Shown here: positions 34,797 through 43,697 of the stretch, piece by piece
How the letters are laid out: every line of letters starts with the position of its first letter
Numbering within the stretch: position 1 is the first letter of the stretch
Origin: an uncultured Bacteroidales bacterium
Lineage (GTDB): Bacteria; Bacteroidota; Bacteroidia; Bacteroidales; FEN-979
Reading direction: 5' to 3'
Assembly: GCA_903925275.1 (NCBI GenBank)
Contig: CAIYES010000085.1
Coordinates: 1-55,868 of the forward strand
DNA length: 55,868 nucleotides
Translations under genes and position numbers: made by a program
Notes under the pieces: generated by a model
What the model was told of the DNA's origin: nothing
Database searches by the model: none
What the model saw: only the letters and a program-made list of their open reading frames with translations

Positions 34797-35150
34797 TACC
34801 GTGATAGTTGATTAATTCAAAGGAAAGGTAAAGATATAAAAATATTCCAGAGACCAAACCCCCTTCCTTTGGACGGATTTTTAAGAGGGATGACGACAGC
34901 TTTGTCACTTTTCCATTCAGTGATTTTTTCATTTCCGGCGTCAAACCTGACTTCTGATCATAATCGACAACATCATTCAGGTAACTTTTTTCATATCCGT
35001 CAGGGTCAATAATTTTTTTAACTTCGCTTACCGGACAAACTGCGCTTTCATGTACCCGGGGTTTTCCCGGAAGGATTTGCCAATATGCAAAAGGAGATTG
35101 ATTATGCGAAGGCAGGGTTGAAGAGCACAGCAGAAATCCTGTAAATCAGT
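34699..35150 (-). other. Long open frame without a start codon, possible gene remnant
   Basis: A minus-strand frame is open for about 149 codons, from a TGA near 35150 to a stop at 34699, overlapping the start of the membrane-protein gene. It reads protein-like: NQSPFAYWQILPGKPRVHES, VCPVSEVKKIIDPDGYEKSY, VVDYDQKSGLTPEMKKSLNG. There is no ATG until 34944 (81 aa remaining). I do not recognise the family. It is the only content of note in the 34797-35224 gap. Confidence 0.35.
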
Positions 35151-35224
35151 GGATGGATCCTTGGAACGTTGGAGTTGATATGTCAGCAACTGAATCCTGA
35201 CAGGCCTGTCATAACAAAACATGG

Positions 35225-36421
35225 ATGAAATATAATTTTGACAAATTTATTGACCGGACAAATACTTCCTGTGTAAAGTATGATTTACGGCAAACCGTTT
35301 TTGGAAAGGGAGATGTTATTCCGATGTGGGTTGCCGATATGGATTTCGAAACCCCTGATTTCATCCGTGATGCAGTCATTCATCGTGCCGCCCATCCTGT
35401 ATATGGCTACACCTTCAGGAATAAGGATTATTATCAGCCTGTCGTGGAGTGGATGAAATCACACCACGGCTGGACAATCCACAGAGATGATATTGTATTC
35501 AGTCCGGGAGTAGTTCCTGCACTCAGTTTTGCAGTGTTGGCGCTTACTGCCCCAGGAGATAAAATTATCATTCAATCTCCGGTTTATCCCCCGATCAGTG
35601 GTGCAGTGCAGGATAACGGCAGAATAGTTTCTAACAATCAGTTGATCCAAAAAGAAGGAACATACCGTATTGATTTCAGCCTGCTTGAAGAACAGGCGAA
35701 GGATGCAGCGATGCTGATCCTTTGCAATCCGCACAATCCGGTAGGCCGTTGCTGGGATAGGAGAGAACTTGAAACGATTGCTCAAATCTGTCTGAAACAC
35801 CATGTGCTGGTTTTTTCTGATGAAATTCATGCCGATCTTGTCATGCCCGGGTTCCGGCACCTGGTCTTCGCCAATTTATCGTCTGAAGCGGCTGAAATCA
35901 CCATCACCGCCCATGCACCCAGTAAAACATTCAACCTGGCCGGACTTGCTACTTCATCCGTTATCATTTTGAACCCCGGATTGCGTGCATCATTTTCACA
36001 ATTGATCGAAAAAATGCATCTGGGCATGGGAAATCTATTCGGCAGCGTCGCCTCCACCGCGGCCTATTTGCATGGAGAACCCTGGAGGCTGCAGCTTATA
36101 GATTATCTGAATGATAACCTTGAGTTTACCGAATCATTTATCAGGAAAAACATCCCTGCTTTACATATGTTCCGGCCGGAAGCGACCTATATGATATGGC
36201 TTGATTTCCGGAATTTCAAACTTGATGATGAAACACTTAAAAACAAACTTGTTTATGAGGCAGGATTAGGCTTTAATCCGGGAACGGACTTTGGCCCGGG
36301 TGGAGAAGGATTTATGCGGATGAACATTGCCTGTCCACGTTCAACCTTGACAGAAGCGCTCGGTCGACTCCAGCGCATGCTGTCCGGAATTCTTTCAGAT
36401 GGCCGTGCAGTTCTCTCTTGA
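35225..36421 (+). CDS. MalY/PatB-type PLP aminotransferase (C-S lyase)
   Basis: 398 aa fold-type I PLP enzyme. Family landmarks: VIPMWVADMDFETPDFI near the N-terminus, GYTFRNKDYY, LCNPHNPVGRCW, FSDEIHADLVMPG (PLP-binding Asp) and the Schiff-base Lys in APSKTFNLAG. This is the MalY/PatB group, whose members act as cystathionine beta-lyases, releasing homocysteine, pyruvate and ammonia. Cytoplasmic. Its product would link to the homocysteine methyltransferase elsewhere in the window, but the two are not co-transcribed. The start ATG at 35225 gives the typical 'MKYNFDK' N-terminus. Confidence 0.92.
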   Translation: MKYNFDKFIDRTNTSCVKYDLRQTVFGKGDVIPMWVADMDFETPDFIRDAVIHRAAHPVYGYTFRNKDYYQPVVEWMKSHHGWTIHRDDIVFSPGVVPALSFAVLALTAPGDKIIIQSPVYPPISGAVQDNGRIVSNNQLIQKEGTYRIDFSLLEEQAKDAAMLILCNPHNPVGRCWDRRELETIAQICLKHHVLVFSDEIHADLVMPGFRHLVFANLSSEAAEITITAHAPSKTFNLAGLATSSVIILNPGLRASFSQLIEKMHLGMGNLFGSVASTAAYLHGEPWRLQLIDYLNDNLEFTESFIRKNIPALHMFRPEATYMIWLDFRNFKLDDETLKNKLVYEAGLGFNPGTDFGPGGEGFMRMNIACPRSTLTEALGRLQRMLSGILSDGRAVLS

Positions 36422-36456
36422 GATCCCAAAGAAAAAGAAAAACAAAACTGTGTAAT

Positions 36457-39366
36457 ATGCTATCATATTCTGAGCAGCTTTTCCTATTAGCAGTTGATCC
36501 TGTTTCCGGTCGGTTATTCCCGATGCCGGAACAGGTATTGCACCTTACCCTGGCCGGTGCGTTTCTTTTTGATGCATCGTTCAACAACCTGATTAACGAC
36601 GACTGGGAGCAGCTGGAGGTAATTAAAACACCGGATATCGAAAACCTTGCTTTAGAAGAAGCATTGCGGTGTTTACAGATTTTTGAAGGATCGGTACCCA
36701 TAAATCAGGCGGTTGCCATTGTTGCTGCTCACGGTTCAACATTAAGTCAATTGGTTTGGGATTCCTTACAGAAACAAGGGATATTGATTCCAAAAAAGCA
36801 ATCTGTTTTTGATAGCAAAGGCACACGAACAACTTTTTCACCAAACCTGCCTCAGGTCGTGGCTATTCATAAAAAAATCAGGGATACAATTCTTACGGAT
36901 GAGATCCCTGATTTTCAGATGCCCCCGCTTGTTTGCCTGATTGAGGCGGGGGGATTGACCAAATACATATTAAAACCGGAGGAAACAAATCGTTTTAAAG
37001 AGCGAATCACCTGGTTGGCCGGTATGGAATCGCTTGGCAGGGAAATTATTCGTTCGGTTAATTACCTCGAACTGGCTGACCTGGAAAAGGAAATTGCGAA
37101 CTTAATAGGATTGAAACACGATCAGCCAAAAACATTTGCCGGCGGAATTGATGCTGTTCTGACATCGCTGAGCTTTCTTCAAAAAGAAGCAGGGATTAAC
37201 CGGAGCCGCAAGCTCATCTGGAACTTTAATCAGTTTAAAGGCTTTGAGTGTCCGGGATGTGCCTGGCCTAATCCTGATAAAAGCAGATCGCATTTCGAAT
37301 TCTGTGAAAATGGTGCTAAAAATATCAGTTCGGCAGCAACCACGAGGTTGGTTACTGCAGATTTTTTCAGGAAATGGCCGGTACAGGACCTTCTGCTTAC
37401 GCCTGAATATTGGTTGGAGCAACAGGGACGCCTGACCGATCCGATGATGCTGGATGAAAATTCCACCCACTACCGACCCGTTAGCTGGGATGAGGCTTTT
37501 CAGCTTATTGCCGGTGAATTGACATCACTTGACCATCCCGATGAGGCTGTTTTTTATTCTTCCGGAAGAACATCAAACGAAGCAGCATTCCTATATCAAC
37601 TGTTTGCCCGGGCTTTCGGAACCAACAACCTTCCCAACAGCGCCAATTTGTGTCATGAGCCTTCGGGAAAAGCGCTCACCATGGGCTTAGGCTTTGGGAA
37701 AAGCAGTGTCACGCTGGATGATTTTCCAAAAGCAAATGCCATCTTTGTTTTCGGACATAATCCCGGATCCAACCATCCCCGGATGTTGAGTGCTTTGCAG
37801 GCGGCAGTCAGGAATGGATGTAAAATCGTTGCGGTGAACCCCATGCCGGAGGCAAGTTTGATGGGCTTTGCTGATCCTCAGGAACCCTTGTCTTATTTTG
37901 GCAAACAAACCGCTCTTTCGCATTTGTACATTCAACCAGGGATAAATGGCGATATGGCGCTGATCCGTGGGATGGTGAAAGCTACCCTTGAAGCTGAAGA
38001 GCGGGAAGGGGGAATACTTGATTCCGGTTTTATCAGGGAATATACCAGTGGGTTTGAATTGTATAAGCAGACTGTTAAAAATACCCCATGGGAGAAACTC
38101 ATTTCAGCCAGCGGGATAGAGAAGAGTCAGATCGTTGAGGCAGCAGAAATCTATATGAAGGCCAAAAATGTAATTGCCGGCTGGTGTTTGGGGATAACCC
38201 ACCATCGGAATTCAATAGAAACGATCAGGGAAATTATCAACCTGATGCTGCTGAGAGGGAATATCGGAAGATCCGGAGCCGGGCTTTGCCCGGTACGCGG
38301 GCATAGCAATGTTCAGGGGATACGAACCGCTGGAGCCGGAGAAAATATGCCGGTCGCTTTTCTCGAAGCACTGGAAAAAAGATTCTCTTTCAAAGTACCC
38401 CGTGTTCCTGGAATGAGTGCAATTCCTGCTATTAAATCAATGGCTTCCGGCAGGTCAAAAGTATTAATCTCTCTTGGAGGAAACCTTGCATCAGCGCTTC
38501 CCGACACCCTTTTTGTTGAACATGCATTGCGAAATTGCAGGTTTACGGTCATGATTTCTACAAAACTGAACAGAAGCCATCTTGTTACCGGAAAGAAAGC
38601 GTTGATCCTTCCTTGTTTGTCCAGGCTGGAAGATGAAATCCAGGGCGGTGCAAAGCAGGCTGTTTCCATTGAAGACGCCATGGGTAAGATTGGTTTTTCG
38701 CGAGGTTGCCTTGCGCCGCCTTCTCCAAACACGAAAAGCGAAATTTCGATTGTTACAGGAATGGCAAGGGCTACATTGGGGGAACAACATGGAATCGAAT
38801 GGCAACATTTTGAAAATGATTATCAATACATACGGTCAACAATTTCCCAGATTGTCCCGGCTTTGAAAGAAATGGATGAAAAATCCGGTTTGGAGCAAGG
38901 ATTTCATCTTGAAAATCCTTTAAAGAGCCGTGTCTTTCTAACCAGCGATGCAAAGGCCCAATTCAGCAATTATCCGCTTGTAATGGATGTTCCGAAAGAA
39001 GGTGAACTGTTTCTGATGACAATCCGTAGTCACGATCAGTTCAATACCTCCATTTTCGGGCTTAATGACCGTTATCGTGGAATCAGCAACGAACGGCGGG
39101 TACTTTTTATGAATAGTGAAGACATGGTTCAACGGAGTATTTCGCCGGAACAGATGGTGGACATCACCAGCGAATACGACGATAAGCTGCGGAAAATTGA
39201 GGGTTATTACGCTATTCCGTATCCAATAAAACGAGGTTGTGTGGCGGCATACTTCCCCGAAACGAATATGCTGACATCCATTAATAACGTCAATGAGCTT
39301 TGCCAGACACCTGCGTACAAATCAATCAGTGTGCAGGTTTGGCAATCGACAAACAGGATTCAATAA
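36457..39366 (+). CDS. GPP34 (GOLPH3) domain fused to FdhF/YdeP molybdopterin oxidoreductase
   Basis: 969 aa from the ATG at 36457; a TTG at 36418 is possible. Residues 1 to about 215 form a GPP34/GOLPH3 domain (LSYSEQLFLLAVDPVSGRLF, LHLTLAGAFLFDASF), best known from eukaryotic Golgi PI4P binding. From about residue 225 a full-length FdhF/YdeP-type oxidoreductase follows: FKGFECPGCAWPNPDKSR, NLCHEPSGKAL with the Cys aligned to the Mo ligand of FdhH, VFGHNPGSNHPRML, and a C-terminal molybdopterin domain (TIRSHDQFNTSIFGLNDRYR). The YdeP part alone has the usual ~750 aa. There is no stop between the two, so it is a genuine fusion in this assembly. The redox substrate is unknown. Confidence 0.88.
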   Translation: MLSYSEQLFLLAVDPVSGRLFPMPEQVLHLTLAGAFLFDASFNNLINDDWEQLEVIKTPDIENLALEEALRCLQIFEGSVPINQAVAIVAAHGSTLSQLVWDSLQKQGILIPKKQSVFDSKGTRTTFSPNLPQVVAIHKKIRDTILTDEIPDFQMPPLVCLIEAGGLTKYILKPEETNRFKERITWLAGMESLGREIIRSVNYLELADLEKEIANLIGLKHDQPKTFAGGIDAVLTSLSFLQKEAGINRSRKLIWNFNQFKGFECPGCAWPNPDKSRSHFEFCENGAKNISSAATTRLVTADFFRKWPVQDLLLTPEYWLEQQGRLTDPMMLDENSTHYRPVSWDEAFQLIAGELTSLDHPDEAVFYSSGRTSNEAAFLYQLFARAFGTNNLPNSANLCHEPSGKALTMGLGFGKSSVTLDDFPKANAIFVFGHNPGSNHPRMLSALQAAVRNGCKIVAVNPMPEASLMGFADPQEPLSYFGKQTALSHLYIQPGINGDMALIRGMVKATLEAEEREGGILDSGFIREYTSGFELYKQTVKNTPWEKLISASGIEKSQIVEAAEIYMKAKNVIAGWCLGITHHRNSIETIREIINLMLLRGNIGRSGAGLCPVRGHSNVQGIRTAGAGENMPVAFLEALEKRFSFKVPRVPGMSAIPAIKSMASGRSKVLISLGGNLASALPDTLFVEHALRNCRFTVMISTKLNRSHLVTGKKALILPCLSRLEDEIQGGAKQAVSIEDAMGKIGFSRGCLAPPSPNTKSEISIVTGMARATLGEQHGIEWQHFENDYQYIRSTISQIVPALKEMDEKSGLEQGFHLENPLKSRVFLTSDAKAQFSNYPLVMDVPKEGELFLMTIRSHDQFNTSIFGLNDRYRGISNERRVLFMNSEDMVQRSISPEQMVDITSEYDDKLRKIEGYYAIPYPIKRGCVAAYFPETNMLTSINNVNELCQTPAYKSISVQVWQSTNRIQ

Positions 39367-39440
39367 AGTTCTTTTTAATTTGTTTTCTGATGAAGGCAGA
39401 AGAATGTTTATTTTTGTTTCGCTGCTTAACATAGAACAGA

Positions 39441-39579
39441 CTGTTTAAATTTGTTCTTAAATCCCGTTAGGGATTTAATGTGGGTAGGATAAAAGGGATA
39501 GGTGCATTATTTCGTCCCGTACGGGACGAGATGGTTCTCAGAACATTCGATTTCTACCCGGATTTTGTGCCTACGGCAC
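39441..39579 (+). repeat. Composite three-hairpin repeat, family A copy 2
   Basis: The reverse-complement counterpart of 15332-15475 (about 80% identity): AATCCCGTTAGGGATT (from 39459), CGTCCCGTACGGGACG (39513-39528) and GTGCCTACGGCAC (39567-39579) at matching spacing. Non-coding. It fills most of the gap after the fusion gene. Confidence 0.85.
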
Positions 39580-39644
39580 AGCATTACACACAGAAATATA
39601 ACTAAACACGAAAGTTAAACAGACGCTAAGTGCTGAAATAATTC

Positions 39645-40445
39645 ATGATCATGGATCTTTTTCTCCTACAGTTATTGCTAACATTTGCCGCAGGCAGTGC
39701 GTGGATTTACATGACTGTATATTTTTCCGCGAATTTCGGCAGCAAGACCGGTGGGTTTATTGGTGGACTGCCATCAACGGCATTGTTGTCATTTTTCTTC
39801 ATTGGATATACACAATCCCCTGAACTTGCGTCCGAGACGACCACTGTTTTCCCGCTGGCGATGGGTGTGACAGGTTTATTTCTGGTATTTTTTACCTGGG
39901 CTTCGCGGTGGGGTTTTTTTAAGGGTTTAACTGTTGGTCTCCTTGCCTGGTTCATTCTCTCATTTGTCATCGCCCTGGTGCGCCCGGAAAACTTCTATCT
40001 TAACATCCTGTTATATATTCTTGTCATGGCTTTTTCTTTATTTATCCTTGAGAAAAAATTGAAAGTCAGGGCAATTGCAGGCAGGAAAGCGGATCACGCT
40101 TCAAGCCACATGATGCTGCGCTCGCTGTTCGGCGGGCTGATTATCACCCTCACCGTATTCATCGCTAAAATCGGAGGTCCATTCCTGGGTGGTATCTTTG
40201 CAGGTTTCCCGGCAATGTTCATCGCAACGCTTACGGTAACCAATAAGGTGCAGGGCACTGATTTTGCGAGAGCCATGACCAAACCGCTCCTGGTAACTTT
40301 CATGATCACCATCGCTCTTTATGCACTTTCTATCAGACACCTCTACATATCAACAGGGCTTTACTATGGAACGCTCCTTTCCATCCTTGTTGCGGCTGTG
40401 AGTGCTTACATCACCTTCAAATACATTTTACCCAGGCTGACCTGA
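39645..40445 (+). CDS. DUF3147-like integral membrane protein, 266 aa
   Basis: About eight transmembrane helices arranged as two related halves. Each half contains a Gly/Pro turn: GGFIGGLPSTALLSFFFIG in the first, GGIFAGFPAMFIATLTVTN in the second. This is consistent with an internal duplication as in DUF3147/GlpM-type proteins or small DMT-like transporters. The second half is preceded by a charged loop (KLKVRAIAGRKADHASS). No transport substrate can be inferred. Confidence 0.65.
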   Translation: MIMDLFLLQLLLTFAAGSAWIYMTVYFSANFGSKTGGFIGGLPSTALLSFFFIGYTQSPELASETTTVFPLAMGVTGLFLVFFTWASRWGFFKGLTVGLLAWFILSFVIALVRPENFYLNILLYILVMAFSLFILEKKLKVRAIAGRKADHASSHMMLRSLFGGLIITLTVFIAKIGGPFLGGIFAGFPAMFIATLTVTNKVQGTDFARAMTKPLLVTFMITIALYALSIRHLYISTGLYYGTLLSILVAAVSAYITFKYILPRLT

Positions 40446-40450
40446 TCGTT

Positions 40451-41548
40451 TCAGAAAAAGAGCGACAAATCAGGTTCAAGGAAGAAGTTAACAGGACTTT
40501 TCCACTTATTACGCTGCAACAACTTTTCCCGGGCATTTTCGGGATAAACTGCAGAAAAATCAAAGCTATTCAGGGTGCCAGTCTCCTTTACCCGGTGTTT
40601 GCGCTGTAGTTCCCTTGCCATGATATAAACCATCGGACTCAGCGCCTCTGCTATTTTATTGTATACCAGAAAAGGATCCCCCGGGAGATTTCCTTCACCA
40701 TTGAGGACGCAAATCGGAGGCGACTGCCCTACGATATGGCCCGAATCAATCTGCTCCGAAACATGGTGTACCGTCCATACTGTCGTTTCTGCCCCGCGAG
40801 CCGCCAGGTCATCGTAGGGTGCAGGACCAGCACCGTAATTGTGGGCAAGTTCCGACGGATGAAAATTGTAAATGCCACAGGGTGGCAGGTCGACAATGAA
40901 GCTGTCGATTAACTGGCCAAACACGCAAACCAAGATGACATCGGGTTTCCATTGTTGAAGCAGGTTGCGGAACGAATCGATCTTGATCTCTCCGTTATAG
41001 ACAGGAATACCATGGCTGAGCGCAGAATCTATAATTGTCGTTTCATCGATAACACGTTGCGGCATGTCGAGAAGTCCCCAGATTCGCTTTTTCAGGGATA
41101 TTTTTGCATCCGGATTGAGCGGATCGTCGGTGACGAAGCCTACAAGGTTTATCTCCTCCGGGAACAGGGATTCATATTTCTTTAATGTCTCCAGCGCCAG
41201 GTATCCGAATTCCCAGCTGCCGAAAAGGACAATCCTCATTCCCTCACTGGTTTTCCCGGGGTTTTCGCCCGGAGCAGGCTCGATTAACCCGCCCCAGCGG
41301 GTATCGGTTTCCGAGGTGAACCTTCTGTCCTGCTGGTTTAATACAACCAGGTAATCAACCAGTTTAGATGTATTTTTATCAGACATATCAAAATCATTGT
41401 AAAGGTTTTCGGTGGATGGCCATTTGCTTCCCAACTCAAATGTATAAATAAATTTACTGTTGCACAAATTGGGCGAAACCAGATCAAGGAAGAAACAATC
41501 TTTTGGAAGTGAGGCGTTATGTTCAACGTTGACCAGAAAGGGGATCAA
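40451..41548 (-). CDS. Formyltransferase-family protein with N-terminal extension
   Basis: 365 aa. Residues about 104-300 form a formyltransferase domain of the Fmt/ArnA/PurN type (MRIVLFGSWEFGYLALETL; LVGFVTDD). The catalytic triad is Asn228/His230 in IYNFHPSEL and Asp268 in QIDSGHIVG. It uses N10-formyl-THF in known relatives; the acceptor here, perhaps an amino-sugar or amine, is unknown. Residues 1-100 are an unrecognised domain. The likely start is a TTG at 41548, three bases after the stop of the outer-membrane protein gene. The next ATG is codon 55. Confidence 0.8.
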   Translation of the reverse strand: MIPFLVNVEHNASLPKDCFFLDLVSPNLCNSKFIYTFELGSKWPSTENLYNDFDMSDKNTSKLVDYLVVLNQQDRRFTSETDTRWGGLIEPAPGENPGKTSEGMRIVLFGSWEFGYLALETLKKYESLFPEEINLVGFVTDDPLNPDAKISLKKRIWGLLDMPQRVIDETTIIDSALSHGIPVYNGEIKIDSFRNLLQQWKPDVILVCVFGQLIDSFIVDLPPCGIYNFHPSELAHNYGAGPAPYDDLAARGAETTVWTVHHVSEQIDSGHIVGQSPPICVLNGEGNLPGDPFLVYNKIAEALSPMVYIMARELQRKHRVKETGTLNSFDFSAVYPENAREKLLQRNKWKSPVNFFLEPDLSLFF

Positions 41549-41550
41549 AA

Positions 41551-42288
41551 CTATCTGCCGAATCCAAATCCGATCTTCAGCCCCAGGCTGATGGCCGGGT
41601 AAGCAGTTGTTTTCTGTGTTGAAACAGGCGAACCGTCCTTGTTATATGGTAACAGTTCTTCCTTCTCTGTATCCCAGTACCCATACAGAGCATAGTGATT
41701 GCACTTGACTTTGATTCCAACCCCCGTGTAAAAATCTAAGATCAAACCACCGAAATTCTTCATGGTTCCAATACGGAATATGGCGCCATATACCTGGTAA
41801 CGGTTATCGCCATATGGATAGTTTTTTTCCTTATTTCCGTAAACGGAAGAAGTAAACGAAACATCTGTGCACCGCATGTCTTTAAAGATCAACCAGGGCA
41901 AAAGGTAGAATCCCGGATGATTCCGGTTAAGCCGGTATATTTTCGGGCCGGCTTCCAGCGAAAATCCCTGACCCGGCAATAATAGTGTAATCCCGAAAAA
42001 CGGATTCCCCATATCTGAATGTCCATGGCTCTCAAGCGGGTACTGGTACCCGAATTCCATTTCAAGTGATATTTTTTGTGATATTTTCCGCTCATAGGAA
42101 ATAGCAAAATCAACAAACAGCAGTCTTGCAAGATTCAATTTGAGGAAATTTCCGTGAACGGTATCGGTGCGTGTCAGGCTCCGCTCATTAGGTTTCGGGG
42201 CTGGTCCGGCCGGGTCAGGAAGAACAGTTTCCTGTGAAAAGATATAAAGATGCAGTGTGGCGAGAAAAAAAATCAACACTACTCGCAT
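41551..42288 (-). CDS. Predicted outer-membrane beta-barrel protein, 245 aa
   Basis: Signal peptide (residues 1-18, ending FSQ) and beta-strand-rich body with alternating hydrophobics: LNLARLLFVDFAISYERKIS, LEMEFGYQYPLESHG, IRLGxx-like strands and a closing LGLKIGFGFGR. Resembles small DUF3575-like barrels of Bacteroidota. It precedes the formyltransferase gene by 2 nt, so one transcript is likely, although no functional link is obvious. Confidence 0.72.
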   Translation of the reverse strand: MRVVLIFFLATLHLYIFSQETVLPDPAGPAPKPNERSLTRTDTVHGNFLKLNLARLLFVDFAISYERKISQKISLEMEFGYQYPLESHGHSDMGNPFFGITLLLPGQGFSLEAGPKIYRLNRNHPGFYLLPWLIFKDMRCTDVSFTSSVYGNKEKNYPYGDNRYQVYGAIFRIGTMKNFGGLILDFYTGVGIKVKCNHYALYGYWDTEKEELLPYNKDGSPVSTQKTTAYPAISLGLKIGFGFGR

Positions 42289-42572
42289 TTGGGTTTTGTT
42301 AGTGGGTTGTCAAAGATACAATCTTTATCTTTTTTAATATGCAGTGAACACTGAAAAGTTATACGATGTGGTCAAAATGTGCGGTCTTTCCATGTTTTCA
42401 GAGCTCCCGGGTGGTTGCAACTTTTAGCTTGCACCAGGCATCAAATAAAAGTTCTTCTTTGATTTCAGCACAATAATAAATAATTTAGCATATGATATTT
42501 AACAAGCGGCCGAAGAAATCTCAAAAAATGTCGTAGTGTCAAGGGAACAATAAAAACGGCAATATTCAAAAC

Positions 42573-43484
42573 ATGGATGAACCGATAAACAATTTACCCG
42601 GTAACGCCGGGCAGCAGCAGAATGTTCCCGGTTATCCGGAACAATCAGGGAAGATTATGGAAAATATTTCACAGGAAAGTGACAACGAAAAAAGTCAATC
42701 TGAAAACACCGAAAATATGGAAATACATGCTCATTCCGACAGCCATGGAAAAAAAACATGGAAAGGTTATTTCTTTGAATTTTTCATGCTGTTCCTTGCT
42801 GTATTCTGCGGTTTCTTAGCTGAGTATCAATTAGAGCATAAGATAGAGAGAGACCGGGAGAAACAGTTCATTATTTCAATGGTGAAAGAACTTCAGGAGG
42901 ATCTTGTGCAAATTGACAGGGTACAGCAAGACACCAACAGGTATAAGAACTTAGACACCCTGGCCATTTTGCTTCTGGAGAGTGAAAGATCCTCAGAAGA
43001 AATAAAAAAATCATATGAGTTGTATTTCCGATACTCAACAACCATTGCTTATATGTCATTTAACCGAAATACCCTCACCCAGCTTAAGAATGCCGGAAAT
43101 ATGAGGTTGATACGAAAGATGAATGTTGTTGACAACTTAAATCAATTGGATAATAAAATCTCTGAATTAAGCACCCAGCTGGAGTTTTACATGAAGATCC
43201 TGTACGATAATTTTAAGTTAGGATCAAGAATCTTCGATATGGGATACGTAATCAAAGACAAAGAAGGCAAGTGGATGAGGTCAAAGGAAGAGTTTAATAA
43301 AGTTCCCAATAAATATGACTTTATTACCAAAGACAAAGCCACATTCATTGAATTTGGGAACATGATGAAGATGCAAGCAAATAGTTTACGTGCCTATCAC
43401 TTTGTGCTGGAAGACTACAGGAAATATTCGGTTCGGTTAATTGCTTTCTTAAAAAGGGAATATCACCTTGAAAAGACATTCTAA
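42573..43484 (+). CDS. Single-pass membrane protein with coiled-coil domain, 303 aa
   Basis: A low-complexity acidic/Gln/Asn N-terminus (1-60) with a HAHSDSHGKKTWKGYF motif precedes one transmembrane helix (FFMLFLAVFCGFLAEYQLEH). Next come a charged heptad-like segment (KIERDREKQFIISMVKELQE) and a helical extracytoplasmic domain. This architecture (WKGYFFEFxMLFLAVFxGFLAE) recurs in Bacteroidota membrane proteins of unknown function, often annotated as DUF6090-type. Monocistronic; the preceding 42289-42572 shows nothing else. Confidence 0.7.
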   Translation: MDEPINNLPGNAGQQQNVPGYPEQSGKIMENISQESDNEKSQSENTENMEIHAHSDSHGKKTWKGYFFEFFMLFLAVFCGFLAEYQLEHKIERDREKQFIISMVKELQEDLVQIDRVQQDTNRYKNLDTLAILLLESERSSEEIKKSYELYFRYSTTIAYMSFNRNTLTQLKNAGNMRLIRKMNVVDNLNQLDNKISELSTQLEFYMKILYDNFKLGSRIFDMGYVIKDKEGKWMRSKEEFNKVPNKYDFITKDKATFIEFGNMMKMQANSLRAYHFVLEDYRKYSVRLIAFLKREYHLEKTF

Positions 43485-43697
43485 TTCAGGCATATTTGTT
43501 TTAGCTTCTTGTGTTTGGCGGTGAAAAATAGTTTTCGGAGAGGACTTCACAATAAAAATTGCGGGACCAAATTGCGTAGATTTTTGTGGATGAGGTAGGG
43601 AAAAAATGATTAATTTGCACTACTTATCAGAAACCTTTCAGTTTTTGATTCAATTATTCGGAAAAGCATTATTCATGAGCACTTTAAAACATGTAAA

